Part shown: positions 11,061 to 20,948 of the stretch, one piece after another
Numbering within the stretch: position 1 is the first letter of the stretch
Layout: every line of letters begins with the position of its first letter
Origin: Lepus europaeus
Lineage: Eukaryota > Chordata > Mammalia > Lagomorpha > Leporidae
Assembly (NCBI RefSeq): GCF_033115175.1
Contig: NC_084835.1
Span: 96,998,448 to 97,062,447, forward strand
Reading direction: 5' to 3'
DNA: 64,000 nucleotides
Notes under the pieces: generated by a model
Database searches by the model: none
Told to the model about the DNA's origin: nothing
What the model saw: only the letters and a program-made list of their open reading frames with translations
Program-made: the position numbers and the translations under genes

Positions 11061-11314
11061 GGGACAAGAGGCTCTGGTGAGGGCACCTTCAGCCCCGGGC
11101 AACGGGCAATATCCCACCACTCTGCTTCCCGTAGTGGCAGAAGGGAACCAGGACATGTGGGGTCTCAGAGGCGCCCCTCGGTGCTCCCCCAGCAGGGGGG
11201 GCCAAGACAGTCCAGCTAGCTCCTGACCCTGGCCCCAGCTCACCTAACGGGGGTTACTGGGGTGGCGTCTCGGGCCTGGGCCCAGCCCTCACCCCCTCGC
11301 TTCTTTACCTGCAG

Positions 11315-11530
11315 CTACAGAGCACAGGCCGGCTGCTGGAGGAGCAGCTGCCCGAGATGATGGCCGAGCTCCTGGCCAGTGCCCGGGACAAGATGCTGTG
11401 CCCCTCGGAGTCCATGCTGACCCGGTCTCTGCTCCTGGAGGTCATCGAGCTGCACGCCAACAGCTGGAACCCTCTGACGCCCCCCATCACGCAGTACTAC
11501 AACAGAACCATCCAGAAACTGACAGCCTGA
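11315..11530 (+). CDS. CTIF: CTIF, last coding exon (71 codons plus TGA)
   Basis: The reading is LQSTGRLLEEQLPEMMAELL..., then SARDKMLCPSESMLTRSLLL, then EVIELHANSWNPLTPPITQ, ending YYNRTIQKLTA and TGA at 11528-11530. I recognise this as the C-terminus of CTIF; the ELHANSWNPLTPPITQYYN stretch is distinctive. It closes the MIF4G-type helical-repeat domain. By family knowledge that domain carries the eIF3g contact for CBP80/20-bound mRNA, and CTIF also acts in sending misfolded polypeptides to aggresomes. The acceptor is ttacctgcag at 11305-11314. A second AG at 11319-11320 is in frame and would drop LQ. The reading is intact from acceptor to stop. Joined with the previous exon it gives 89 C-terminal residues; the remainder of CTIF lies to the left of the window. 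Confidence 0.92.
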   Translation, partial: LQSTGRLLEEQLPEMMAELLASARDKMLCPSESMLTRSLLLEVIELHANSWNPLTPPITQYYNRTIQKLTA

Positions 11531-11958
11531 CGCCGCGGGGCCAGATGGACAGGCGGGAGGACAGGGGTGGCCCCCGCGGGAGAAGGAAGCAAGGACGAGG
11601 GCAGGCAGAGCCAGGGGCCGGTCTGGAGCCAGCCAGGGAAGGAATCAAGTCCCTGAGATGCGCAGCCCCTGCCCCCACTCAGGCCGACCCCTGCCCGCGC
11701 ACGCAGCGCCCACCCCAGTAGGAGAAGCATGTTTCTTTTCAGGGTGGTCCTGGCCCCCCCCACCCCGCCCCCACAGAACTTTGTGCCCTGGGGGCTCACG
11801 TGTGTCTGTCGGAGACCCGGCAGCCTCTCACGCTGGGTCAGACAGGACCTCAGAGAGCTGAAAAAGTAGGTGGAGGCGGGCAGGCCGGCATTGTCCCCGC
11901 GTGCCGTCAGCCGCGGTCGCCAACTGGCAGCAGGCGACGTGTAGCAGATGTCCGCGCG

Positions 11959-12010
11959 GACAAAGGCAGGCACGGTCCCCACCAGCCGCCCGTAATTGGC
12001 GGCCTTTGTC
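11959..12010 (+). promoter_or_regulatory. Potential 3' UTR stem: 9-base inverted repeat
   Basis: gacaaaggc at 11959-11967 is exactly complementary to gcctttgtc at 12002-12010, with a loop of 34 bases. In RNA this is a modest hairpin. In DNA the arms contain an ACAAAGG core of SOX/TCF type. Confidence 0.45.
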
Positions 12011-13223
12011 AGCCCCGGTGGAGCCGCGTCTTTCTGTAACCTTCGCACTCCCCCCTCCCTCCGGCCCCCGCCCCCCAACCCAGGCATCGGGGAGAGGGAA
12101 CGGGGGGTGGGGGGGTGGTGAGGGCTTTTGTTTTATTGTGATTTCATTTTCAAAAGTCGGCTGCTTTGAAGTCTCTCGGTGGAATCACCGAGGATGAGGC
12201 GTTTCCCCTGGTTAGTGGGAGATCAAGCCGGCCCCCTCTGCACGGGTTCCCTCGCCACCGACCGCTTGCCAGTGGCCAATTAGGGTGACTGGAAGCATCT
12301 GCCCCTGCGGGGGTCCCGCGTTCCTCGGCCCCAGGCCAGCAGCGCCTCTGCTCTCTTACTCTCTAAGGGCTGACACTGTCGCCACTGGGACTGCGTTCAT
12401 CCCAGGTGCCAGGCGGCGTGTCCCACGGGGCTTGTCCCCAGCTGCGCCTCGTCGCTGCCCTGGCCTCATCCCGGACAGGGGACACCGCTCGTTCTCCGAG
12501 TCAGGTGACCAGGCAAGGCCACCAGATGGAGCTTTCTGGGCTGGAAACAGGCCGGGGATCCTGGAAACCCCCCCGCCCCGTGCTAGGGAGCTGCCCCATT
12601 GAGCTGGCCAGAGAGGAAGACGTGGCCAACCCCAGGGAAGCTGCCAGGTGTATGCACCCCCACAGGCCCATCTCCCAGGCCTGAGCCCACCCTTTGAGGA
12701 GCCCCCAGGAAGTGACAGTCGGGGTCTCACCGAAGGCCCTCCTCGGTCTGCTGGCCGAATCCCCCTGGCTGGAGTGAAGGTGGCAAGGGGTCGCCTCATT
12801 GTTTCAGAGTCCAGGGCTGTCAGGTGGGTGGGAAGAGGACTGCCCCGTCCTCTCGGGCTTTCCACACCAGCTGCACCTGCCTTCCAGCCCCAGGACAAAA
12901 GCCCCTGCCAAGCCCCCAGAAAGAGCCTGTTGGGACAAGGTATGGGGGTCACAGGTTTCTCCGAAACGAGTAGGTGGTCCCCACCAAGAAGCCCACTCCC
13001 CTGCTCGCCCTGGCCTCCTGCCTCCCCAGCCCTCGTCCTCCCAAGCTTTCTCAAGCTTCCCCTCACAGCCTTGCTCCCCGGCCCTGTACCTTGGGCCCAG
13101 CCTGGGCCTCGGGGAGACCCAGCAGCCCCGCAGGAGGCCTTGAGGGCTGGGCTGGGGCTGATGCTGGGGCCCTCAGAGGGCACCCAGGAAATCATACGCC
13201 GTGGAGCCAGGCCAGCCACACCC

Positions 13224-13270
13224 GTGTGTGTGTGTGTGCGTGTGTGCACGTGTGTGCGAGTGTGTGTGCG
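13224..13270 (+). repeat. (TG)n tract in the CTIF 3' UTR
   Basis: About 47 bases of TG repeats interrupted by CG, CA and GA steps. In the sense mRNA this is a UG-rich run of the kind bound by CELF proteins and TDP-43. In DNA, alternating purine-pyrimidine can adopt Z-form. Confidence 0.9.
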
Positions 13271-13499
13271 CTTGCATCTGCTGAGAAGGCAGCAAAGGCC
13301 TCGGCAAACAGACCTGGGAGTGGGCGCTCAGGTCACAGAAGCAGCAGGGGGTGAGGTCCCCTAGGCTTGGCCTTGGCCTTGGCGAGCAAGCTTCCTGAAG
13401 GGGCTCCCAGCACTGTGCACAGAGCGGGCACTGGCACTGGGGGCCCTTCCTGCCCCCAGCCCTCCTTGGCTCCGAGGGCCAGAGTGTGAAGAAGTGAGA

Positions 13500-13535
13500 T
13501 ATAAATATGTATACATATATAAATATATTTTTAAT
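13500..13535 (+). promoter_or_regulatory. AU-rich palindromic element in the 3' UTR
   Basis: An AT-only patch contains the perfect 14-base palindrome atatgtatacatat (13505-13518), followed by ataaatatatttttaatta. It is isolated in a GC-rich UTR. A candidate AU-rich or PUM/HuR-type control element; the protein is not predictable from sequence alone. Confidence 0.5.
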
Positions 13536-13698
13536 TACGTGTCGTGTCACCGTGGCTCCAGACGTACGGTTTGCCTCGTTGATTCCATTGCTGGACAGTG
13601 CTTCCTGGCCAAGCTGAACAACACTCGACTCGGCTGTTTTTCTAAATGCGGCTTGCTGCTACTTTTTCAGACGTGGAAGGAAAACGTAAAAAACTTTC

Positions 13699-13715
13699 TT
13701 TTTTTTTTTTTTTTT
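13699..13715 (+). repeat. U17 run in the 3' UTR
   Basis: Seventeen consecutive T, preceded by the A-rich 'aaaacgtaaaaaac'. It may bind U-rich RNA-binding proteins or pair with the A-rich flank. No SINE body adjoins it, so it is not simply the tail of an antisense CSINE. Confidence 0.8.
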
Positions 13716-14660
13716 AGAAACAGCAGTAAAGCCTAAAATTTGAGACTCAGAGGCGACTTCCCACGGGAGGCGACTCAGACCGGACCTGGGGGGCAGGAGG
13801 GGGTGCCCCAGAGCCCCCTGCTGCCTCCCCAGGCCGATGCCCTCCCTCTGCTGACTCCTGAATGTAACATGGGAAGCAAAACTGGACGTTGCATTTCTGG
13901 GCCCAGCCCGCGGCTCCTGGCACACCCGGGAGGCCCCGGCCGGGGCTCATGCTGCCGCCTTCGCCTCTTCCCCCTGCTGTCAGGATGAGTTAGTCCTAGT
14001 TTTCCTCCAAGGCGGCCTGCTTGCCACAGCCCTGCTCCCCCATGGCCTAGTGGCCACAGCCCCGCGAGGCTCCCCACCTCCCCCCGGGGCCAGGCCAGGA
14101 GCCCCCAGCATCCCACACCCCAACCCCAGTCTTGTCTGCTCTTCTTGCCCTAACCAGTCTGTAACCTGTCCGGCTTGGGGCACGCCTGTCCCTCCGTGTA
14201 AGTGTAAAAGTGGGCTACGTCGGTATTTATTCGGATTTTTATTTTATTTTATTTTCTCCGAGGGGTGGGGGCGGGGTTGTGGGAACTGTAGCAGGGATCA
14301 CGCCCTGGGCAGCTGCAGGGGTGGGGGCCCCACAGCAGGGCAGCCCCCTGGGACCTCCACGGAGGCACGTCCCCGCGGTCACCTGCCCCCACGGACTCTC
14401 GGGGCCTGCTCCTCACCCATCGGGCGTGCTGTTGAGAAACCTCTGGCTGGGCCTTTGAGGACGCGGACCGGAATGAAGACAACAGCCCTCTGCCTGGGAC
14501 ACTCGTGTGAGAGGGCTGGCTGCCGCGCCCGAGCCAGCGGGGAGCCGGAGCAGGGGCTGGGGGCCTTTGCCTGAAGCTGCAGCGGGACCCTGTGCACCCT
14601 CCTCCCCTCCGTCGGTGTGTCCTGCTCCCCAGCTGAACCCAAACTACAAGTGGGTTAAAA

Positions 14661-14666
14661 AATAAA
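14661..14666 (+). terminator. CTIF: CTIF poly(A) signal AATAAA
   Basis: Canonical AATAAA, followed 15-25 bases later by an A-rich likely cleavage region and then by the GU-rich gttctttgtgtgctcag (14701-14717). This is the standard three-part arrangement. Cleavage is expected near 14680-14690. Confidence 0.8.
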
Positions 14667-14690
14667 CAATACCAAAAAACACAAAACGCC

Positions 14691-15950
14691 CTCCATCTGC
14701 GTTCTTTGTGTGCTCAGCCCGCTCTTTCCTGCAGGCTTCAGGGCCTCCAAGACGCTACGGGCAGACTCCACGCCGAGTGACCGAGTGGGGCAGGCCCCGG
14801 GACCTGGGCCAGAGGCGGGTGCAGGAGGCTGTGCCCCAGAACCTGGGCAGTGCGGCCGTCCCGCGATCCTGGGGGACATGGCCTCCTGGTAACAGCGCCC
14901 CCTTGGGGAGTCTTCCGGCCCCTCCAGGCGGCGAGGGCAGCTTCCAGCCGCCCTGTGCCTCCCTGGCCAACGTGGCAGCCCAGTGAGGTGTCAACACCAA
15001 GGCATCGCCACTTCTTGCCTGTCCCCTGCTCCGTCCTCCCTTCCCCCCTCTTCCCGCCACTTGGTGGTCAAGAATGGGCAGCTCTCCAAAGCAGCCTCCC
15101 CTCCGCCCCTCCTCCTGTGCAGCCACAGGGAGAGACAACTCACTCCCCAGAGGCCAAGCGACACGGAGCAGCACGGCGGTGGCAAGTGCATGGTCCAGGA
15201 TCACGCTTCCTTCGTCGTGCAAGTTCATTTCCTCAGGTCCCGGGGGCCCCTGGAAGTGTTCGTGCCTGGCTCAGCTCCGGCTGCCACCCCGGCGCGCCGT
15301 CAGGTGGGCGGCTCCTACCCTGCAGGAATCACAACCCGGGTGCTGGCAGTCCCAGCTCAGGACACCAGCACGGACGGGTCCCGGCGGCAGGCTGCCGGGC
15401 TGCGTGGTGTCGCCGTGTGGCAGGAGGGCAAGGCCGCTCTCTGGGGTCTCAGAAAGCCAGTGACCACACCCGTGACCTGATGGCCTCCCCCAGGCGCCAC
15501 CACCTGCTATACTGAGGGTGAGGCTCTTGGCCCGAATTTCGGGGCACACAACACTCGGGCCGCCGCGGCCAAGGCCCGGAGAGCATCTCACCTGGACCAG
15601 GAGCCCCTCCTTTCCCTGCTGCCCGCCTGATATCAGGGTGACTCGGGCAGCTCGCACTGCAGGCCCACGGAGGCAGCTGGCCCACGCAGGGTGGGGGCCC
15701 AGCAGCTGCACAGCCCTCCCCGCACGCACTGGCCCAGAGGGTGGGGTCTGCACACAGCCCTCTCCTCAGAGCCACCCCCCGCCACAAGACCCACTCCTCA
15801 CCAGAGCCCAGGGAAAGGAGGAAATGCAAACCTCCCCACTAGGGAAACTGAAGCATAGGGAATACCGTAGGCCTGGCTGGGCTTCATGGTTTGCCCTTAA
15901 ATGATCTTGTTGGGGCTCCACAGCAGCCCTGGCCGGTCACCCCCATTTTA
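14691..15950. other. Intergenic GC-rich DNA just downstream of CTIF
   Basis: No exon, repeat or RNA gene is recognised. Several overlapping chance open frames on both strands have GC-rich arginine/proline/glycine composition with no domain. May contain unspliced read-through transcript. Confidence 0.5.
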
Positions 15951-16234
15951 TTTTATTTATTTTTAAAGATCCATTTGAAAGGCAGAGTTGGAGAGAGAGA
16001 GAGAGAGAGGCCCCAGATAGCCACAATGGCCGGAGCTGAGCCAATCTGAAGCCAAGAGCCGGGAGCTTCTCCCGGGTCTCCCACGTGGGTGCAGGGGCCC
16101 AAGCACTTGGGCCATCTTCTACTGCTTTCCCAGGCCATTGGAAGTGGAGCTTCCAGGACTTGAACTGGTGCCCTTATGGGATGCCCACACTAAAGGCCAG
16201 GGCGTTAACCCGCTGCACCACAGCACTGGCCCCA
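15951..16234 (-). mobile_element. CSINE, antisense, with a small internal deletion
   Basis: From 'aaagatccatttgaaaggcagag' to 'gctgcaccacagcactggcccc'. The 'atagcagagagctggat' segment is missing after 'caggccatt'. Similar flanks cccccatttta / cccccacttta suggest a duplication. Confidence 0.9.
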
Positions 16235-16239
16235 CCTTC

Positions 16240-17135
16240 CCCCACTTTAAAGACAAGGAAAAGGCTCAGAGAGGCAGAGGGACAGACCTGGGTCACATGA
16301 CCCGTGGACAGGCACAAACTCAAGGCCTGGAACTGCCACCTTCTTGTGCCTGAGATGGGCCAGGCGGGCATGGATGGGAAGCAGGCTCCCGACCTCCAGT
16401 GCCCAAAGCTGCCATGCGCCTGCAATCCCCTCGTCCAGACCTTGGTACCAGCCTGTGCCACCTCTGCCTAGCCATGTGGGGAACCCGGTGTCCCCAGCTC
16501 TTAGCAGCCTCCCCGTCACTGGGCGCTGAGCTGTCTCAGCATCCCAGGCAGAGTCCCCGTGCTCACAGCCCTGTCTCCTGGGAGGCGCGCAGTGAGAAGG
16601 CTGTGACGGGCCCTGGGTGACAGAGGAGTCTCCGAAGATGGCCAGGATCCCACAGCTGACCTGAGGCAGACAAGAGTCCAAGGTGATCCCTCCACACCCC
16701 CTCTCCTGTCCCGTCGTGTGTTTCTGTGAGCCCTCTGGGGCCCTGTGCACAGGGACTATAAGGAATTAAGCCCAGGGAAGAACGCCCTCACACCGTCACC
16801 ACCTTGAGGTGGGCTCCTCGAAGCTGCACTTCCCGGACGACGGCCAGCCACCCCCAGGCCGGACCCAGCTCCTGGGAGTGTCCTGGTGCACGCCCACCCC
16901 CCACCCCATGGCATCACCTTGCTACGGATGGGCCGACAGCTGGCCCTCGACGGTGATGTGCAGGCCTTGACCACTGCGATTCCAGCCCCAGGGAGGAAGG
17001 ACCCCAACTCCCTCCCTCCCCAGGACAGCCCAGGTGAAACCCCAAGGCCTTATGTGGAAGAAGTCCAGTGTGGCCGGAACAAGCGGGAAAGCCGGACGCA
17101 AATGCATTGGATTGCATTTCCCCGAGTAACAAGAT
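16240..17135. other. Intergenic unique DNA
   Basis: No gene or clear repeat recognised. The start (16239-16330) has MIR-like wording ('ccactttaaagacaaggaaaaggctcagagaggcagaggg') and may be an antisense MIR remnant. Confidence 0.4.
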
Positions 17136-17139
17136 TGTT

Positions 17140-17469
17140 GTTGTTGTTTGAGATCTGTTTGTTTATTCTAAAGTCAGAGTTACAGAGAGAGAGAGACAAA
17201 GACAGAAAGGTCTCCAGCCACTGCTTCACTCCCTAGATGGCCGCAATGGCTGGAGCTAAGCTGATCTGAAGCCAGGAGCCAGGAGTCTCTTCCAGGTCTC
17301 CCACATGGATGCAGGGGCCCAAGGACTTGGGCCACCTTCCACTGCTTTCCCAGGTGCATTAGCAGGGAGCTGGATCGGAAGTGGAGCAGCCAGGACTCAA
17401 ACCGGCGCCCATATGGGATGCCGGCACTGCAGGCAGCAGCTTTACTCGCTGTGCCACAGCGCCGGCCCC
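17140..17469 (-). mobile_element. CSINE, antisense
   Basis: Full-length antisense copy from a (ttg)n-altered tail through 'gggagctggatcggaagtgg' to the head complement 'gtgccacagcgccggcccc'. Confidence 0.93.
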
Positions 17470-18279
17470 ATCAGCTTTCTTAACACAGCCCACAGTCCAA
17501 TCTGGAAGGCCCTTGTATAGGCACACAGAGCCTCACGATTCCGCACGCTCCCAAGCCTGGCTTCAACAGCAATGTGTGTGCCCCAAACAATCGCACCACA
17601 GAGCTTCAGCGCGCGTCAGCCCCAACAGCCGCCGAGGTGACGTGGGGCCATTTGGAGGAAATGTCAACACTTCTGGGTCGAATGACAGCCTGTGGCGGGG
17701 ACCCCAGGAAGCTCCTCCATCTTGGGCTGAGCTGCAAGGGCGCCTCCCGAAGCATCCATGGCTGCTTCCTTCCCAGAAGCCACTGTGCTCCACGGCGCTC
17801 TGTGTGTGCCCCGGAGCTCTGGAACCAGACCCTGGCAGCCAGCCCTGCCCGCCGGCACCTCCCAACCCAGGCAGGAGCAGGGGCTCAGGTCAGGGCCCTT
17901 GGGACCCCCCCTCCCCCGGTGGCCCAGCAGAACACACAGGGACACAGAGGCACCACAAAGTTAACCACACAGCTGAGCCGCATAAGCAGAGCTGTTCCTA
18001 TTTGGCCAAGGCCAAGAGTGGGCTCAGCCACAGCTCCACAGGGGAAAGGCAGCGCCAAGGCTGGGGAGAGGTGAGGAGGGGACAAGAACTGGGGGAGCCG
18101 GGAGAGGAAAGGGCGCCCAGGCTCTGGGTACCACTGCCGAGTAGCTGTAACTAGAAAGCCTGCGGCACAGATGTGCGCGGGACTTGCTCGGGCTGGTGAC
18201 GGGATGATGGGGACCGGCTCTGGTGAGAAGGGGAATAGCTCAGCATGCAGTGGGTCACAGCAGTTAGTGCTACAGGCCT
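17470..18279. other. Intergenic unique DNA
   Basis: GC-rich, no exon or repeat recognised. A 257-codon + frame (17381-18154) starts inside the preceding SINE and has no recognisable domain. I treat it as chance. Confidence 0.45.
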
Positions 18280-18545
18280 GTGCCTTTGCTTAGTGCCACC
18301 TCTTCCAGGAAGCACTCCCCAACTGCTCCCCCAGTCAGGGTTACAGGCCCCCCACTCTGGGCACCCGCACCTGCCAGGGACTCTCCTGCTATAAACCTGC
18401 CCACTGTGTGAGACAGGTGGGTAGACAGATGCCCAGTGACCACGAACTTGACCTTGTCTCGTCCCCTCTGCCTCCCCGGCACCCAGCCCAGCACCTGGCC
18501 CAAGCAGGTATGAATAAGTAGGCAAGGGATGAAGGGTGCTGTGCA
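18280..18545 (+). mobile_element. L2 LINE 3' end, sense
   Basis: 'gccacctcttccaggaagca' begins the characteristic L2 'tcctccaggaagccttcc' block. The fragment ends 'cacccagcccagcacctggc' and 'gaataagtaggcaagggatga', matching the L2 ending 'cctagcacagtgcctggc ... ttgaatgaatga'. Confidence 0.65.
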
Positions 18546-18867
18546 GGTGATGAGTGACGGAGGGGCTTGGGGCAGGAAGAGCCCAGCTGTGCCCTGAGCC
18601 AGTCCTGGAGGTGTGGCTCCCAGAGCAGCGGGGGAGTAGGGGGCCCCCACAGGACAGCACCTCCCAGTGGGGAGCCCTGGGTGTCCTCAGGGGACCTGAA
18701 GGGGCTGGGCAAGCTCTGCCATCAGGAGGCGCCCAAGCCAGGGCCAGTATAGACGGTGCCTTTGTGCAGTGAGGAGGTGCTGCCTCCCTTGGGCCCCAGG
18801 GCCACCCAGCTGGGCACCCTTGTGTGGGGCACAGCTGCCCCACCTGCATGGGATTCTCTGGGGTGTG

Positions 18868-19272
18868 CATGGGTCTATGTTTGTGCTGTGCATATGCGTG
18901 AGGGGGAGGTGTAGGGTGTGTGTGTGTGCACGTGTGCTTGTGCTGGGTGCAGTTGAGGGTGAGTGTGGATTTGTGCGTCTGATGAGCGTGTGCGGTATAC
19001 ATGTGGGTGTACGTGTGGTATGTACACACCTGTGGGCGTGCATGTGTGTGCACTGTATGATGTGTTTGCACCGTGTGTGTTTGTGGGTGGGTGAGGGGTT
19101 GTGTTTTTGGTGTGTGTATGGTGTATGTGTGTGTAGTACGTGTGCACCATGGGTGTCTGTGTGTGCACTGTGCGTGTAGAAGGTGTGCACCGTGTGCGGT
19201 TGTGTGTGTTGTGTGCACTGTGTGTGTGCAGTGTGAGTGCACCATGGGTGGGCACACGTGTGGGTGTGAACT
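18868..19272. repeat. TG-rich degenerate minisatellite
   Basis: About 400 bases of diverged TG/CG/CA repeats, including recurring 'gtgtgcaccgtgtg' and 'gtgcaccatgggtg' units. On the minus strand it encodes a His/Thr-rich stretch, which explains part of the long 646-codon open frame over 18151-20091. Confidence 0.85.
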
Positions 19273-20885
19273 TGGGCTGCACTTGGTCATCCCCCAGCCG
19301 CTTGGCCTCGGAGCAGTGAGGGGCGGGAGGCAGAAGTGTGAGGGCCTCGTTCCTGGAACCAGGACCGGCAGGGGTCTGAGAGGAGGTAGCAGTGCCGGGC
19401 GCGCCCCTGTGGCCTGGAGGGGGTGGCTCATATGGGTGCCCGCACGGCTGAGAGGGGCTGTCAGCCCGGTGGGCACCTGCGTGGCCTTCTGCTCCCCAGG
19501 GGCCTCCTCCCTGAGTTGGAGAGGAAACTGTGCCCCAGGGAGACCCAGCAGGACAGGCCGGGGGTCCCCACAGGCAGAAGAACATTCTGGAACCCGGCGC
19601 TGCCCGCAGCAGGCGGCCCTCCCAACTGGAGTGCTCCACACAAGCCGGGCGGCCCTCCGCCGGAGCACTGCCTGCCTGGGACCTGGCTGGCAGCGAAGGC
19701 AGCAGGCGTGGAGGGGCCGCCGTGGGTGCTGTGAATTCCCGGAGAGGGGTCTGCCCGGTGCGGGGGCTGCAGGGGCCTGGTTCCTGGGGTGCCTGGTGGA
19801 GGCTGACCCACTGCCGGGGTCAGCAGACGACGGCTCGGGTCGCAGGCTCCCTGCCCACAGGGCAGCCATTGAGGAAGAGCGGGCTCCCCCGCAGCAGGTG
19901 CAGTGCCCTGGCGGGGAGGGGAGCAGTGAGACACAGCGGAGAGGGGCTCGCCAGCCGGCTGGGCGTCCCCACCACGGACAGCGGACTCCGCCGGGACGCC
20001 GTGGCTTCTGGTCTTCGGCAAGGCCGGCCATGCCCAGCCTGGGCAGAGATGTCCAACCCGGACTGCTCCTCACCCACGCACACTCACACACAGAACCTCT
20101 TTAAGCAGCAAAGTCTTTCTCCTTCGTTCTGGGCCACAACCCCCCTCTGGAGGAGTGCACACGCCTCTTGCCCAGCCCGAGGGCTCCGTGTGTTTCACCC
20201 GTTCCCGGTGACTCAGGGCTGCTGCCTGGGCCGCAGGGCCGGGTTAGCCCCGGGGATCCCCGAGCTGCGTTCTGCTTTGCTCGCCTCCTGTCTCCCCCAT
20301 CACAGAGGTCTTCCGTCTCCCCGCTGCGCTCCTGTCGTGACCTGAACGAGGGTCTGAGCTTTGCTGCCCCGCACGCCACTGTCAACCCTTGCCTGCCTTC
20401 TGACCCCGGTGAGCTCCCAAAGGGTTGGCTCCTCCCCCCAGAAAAGATGGATTTTGCTGACCCAGGGCTGAAGCTGCGTCTGTCCGTCCGTCTGTCCGTC
20501 TGCGTGAGATCCTCCTGCTGAGCCCCGTCCTGGGTTTCCGGGGAGGAAAAGCAGAGCTCAGCGGGCTGGAGTGGGCCGAGGCTAGACAGTGAGTCAGGCC
20601 GTCTCATGACCACTGGCTGGGGCCACACCACACCTCCCAGCGTCCGAGCTGCAGGGGACGGGAACCAGAGGCCGCTCGGGGGAAGGGACTGGGCAGGGAG
20701 GGCGGAGATCTGCCCGCCAGTCCTGCTTGCACACGGACTAGCACATGGCCGAGGCATCGTTCCTTCTTTGAGCCTCGGTTTCTCCATGTGTCGAAGAAGA
20801 ATGGGTGTGTTCCTTGGAAGGTGCACTCTCTGGTTCTCGAATAGTCTTTGCTAATTAGCACAAGGGGCTGTGAGAGGGAGGGGGA
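19273..20885. other. GC- and CpG-rich intergenic stretch
   Basis: No exon or interspersed repeat is recognised. Open frames exist on both strands because stop codons are rare in this base composition. No splice-bounded conserved peptide is seen. Confidence 0.45.
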
Positions 20886-20891
20886 GAGGGA

Positions 20892-20892
20892 A

Positions 20893-20936
<44 letters not shown>

Positions 20937-20948
20937 AGAGGAGAGAGA
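20892..20948. repeat. (GA)n microsatellite
   Basis: About 36 bases of pure GA repeats are flanked by gga-rich sequence. No SINE body is attached, so it is an independent homopurine microsatellite. Confidence 0.9.

Larger units (their letters stand above)
9446..11314 (+). other. CTIF: CTIF last intron (1,869 bases)
   Basis: The intron has a gtaagc donor and a ttctttacctgcag acceptor. It contains one sense CSINE and a possible L2 remnant. The rest (9446-10176, 10587-10979) is GC-rich with no recognisable feature. Confidence 0.85.
11531..14685 (+). other. CTIF: CTIF 3' untranslated region
   Basis: This runs from the base after TGA to the predicted cleavage site just after the AATAAA at 14661, about 3.15 kb. 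No full-size interspersed repeat falls within it, unlike the DNA on both sides, which fits purifying selection on an mRNA. It is GC-rich at first. It then carries a UG repeat (13224), an AU-rich palindrome (13500) and a U17 run (13699). I saw no earlier canonical AATAAA on the + strand. An unusually short or long UTR isoform cannot be excluded. Confidence 0.75.

Noticed and set aside
12356..13249. 297-codon minus-strand frame opposite the CTIF 3' UTR
   Set aside because: It reads the complement of the TG tract at its N-terminus and has no known domain. GC-rich composition explains its length.
18151..20091. 646-codon minus-strand frame as a real protein gene
   Set aside because: No recognisable domain, a simple-repeat-derived His/Thr stretch, overlap with an L2 fragment, and heavy Pro/Gly/Arg/Ser bias typical of stop-poor GC-rich DNA. 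Kept only as a finding to test.
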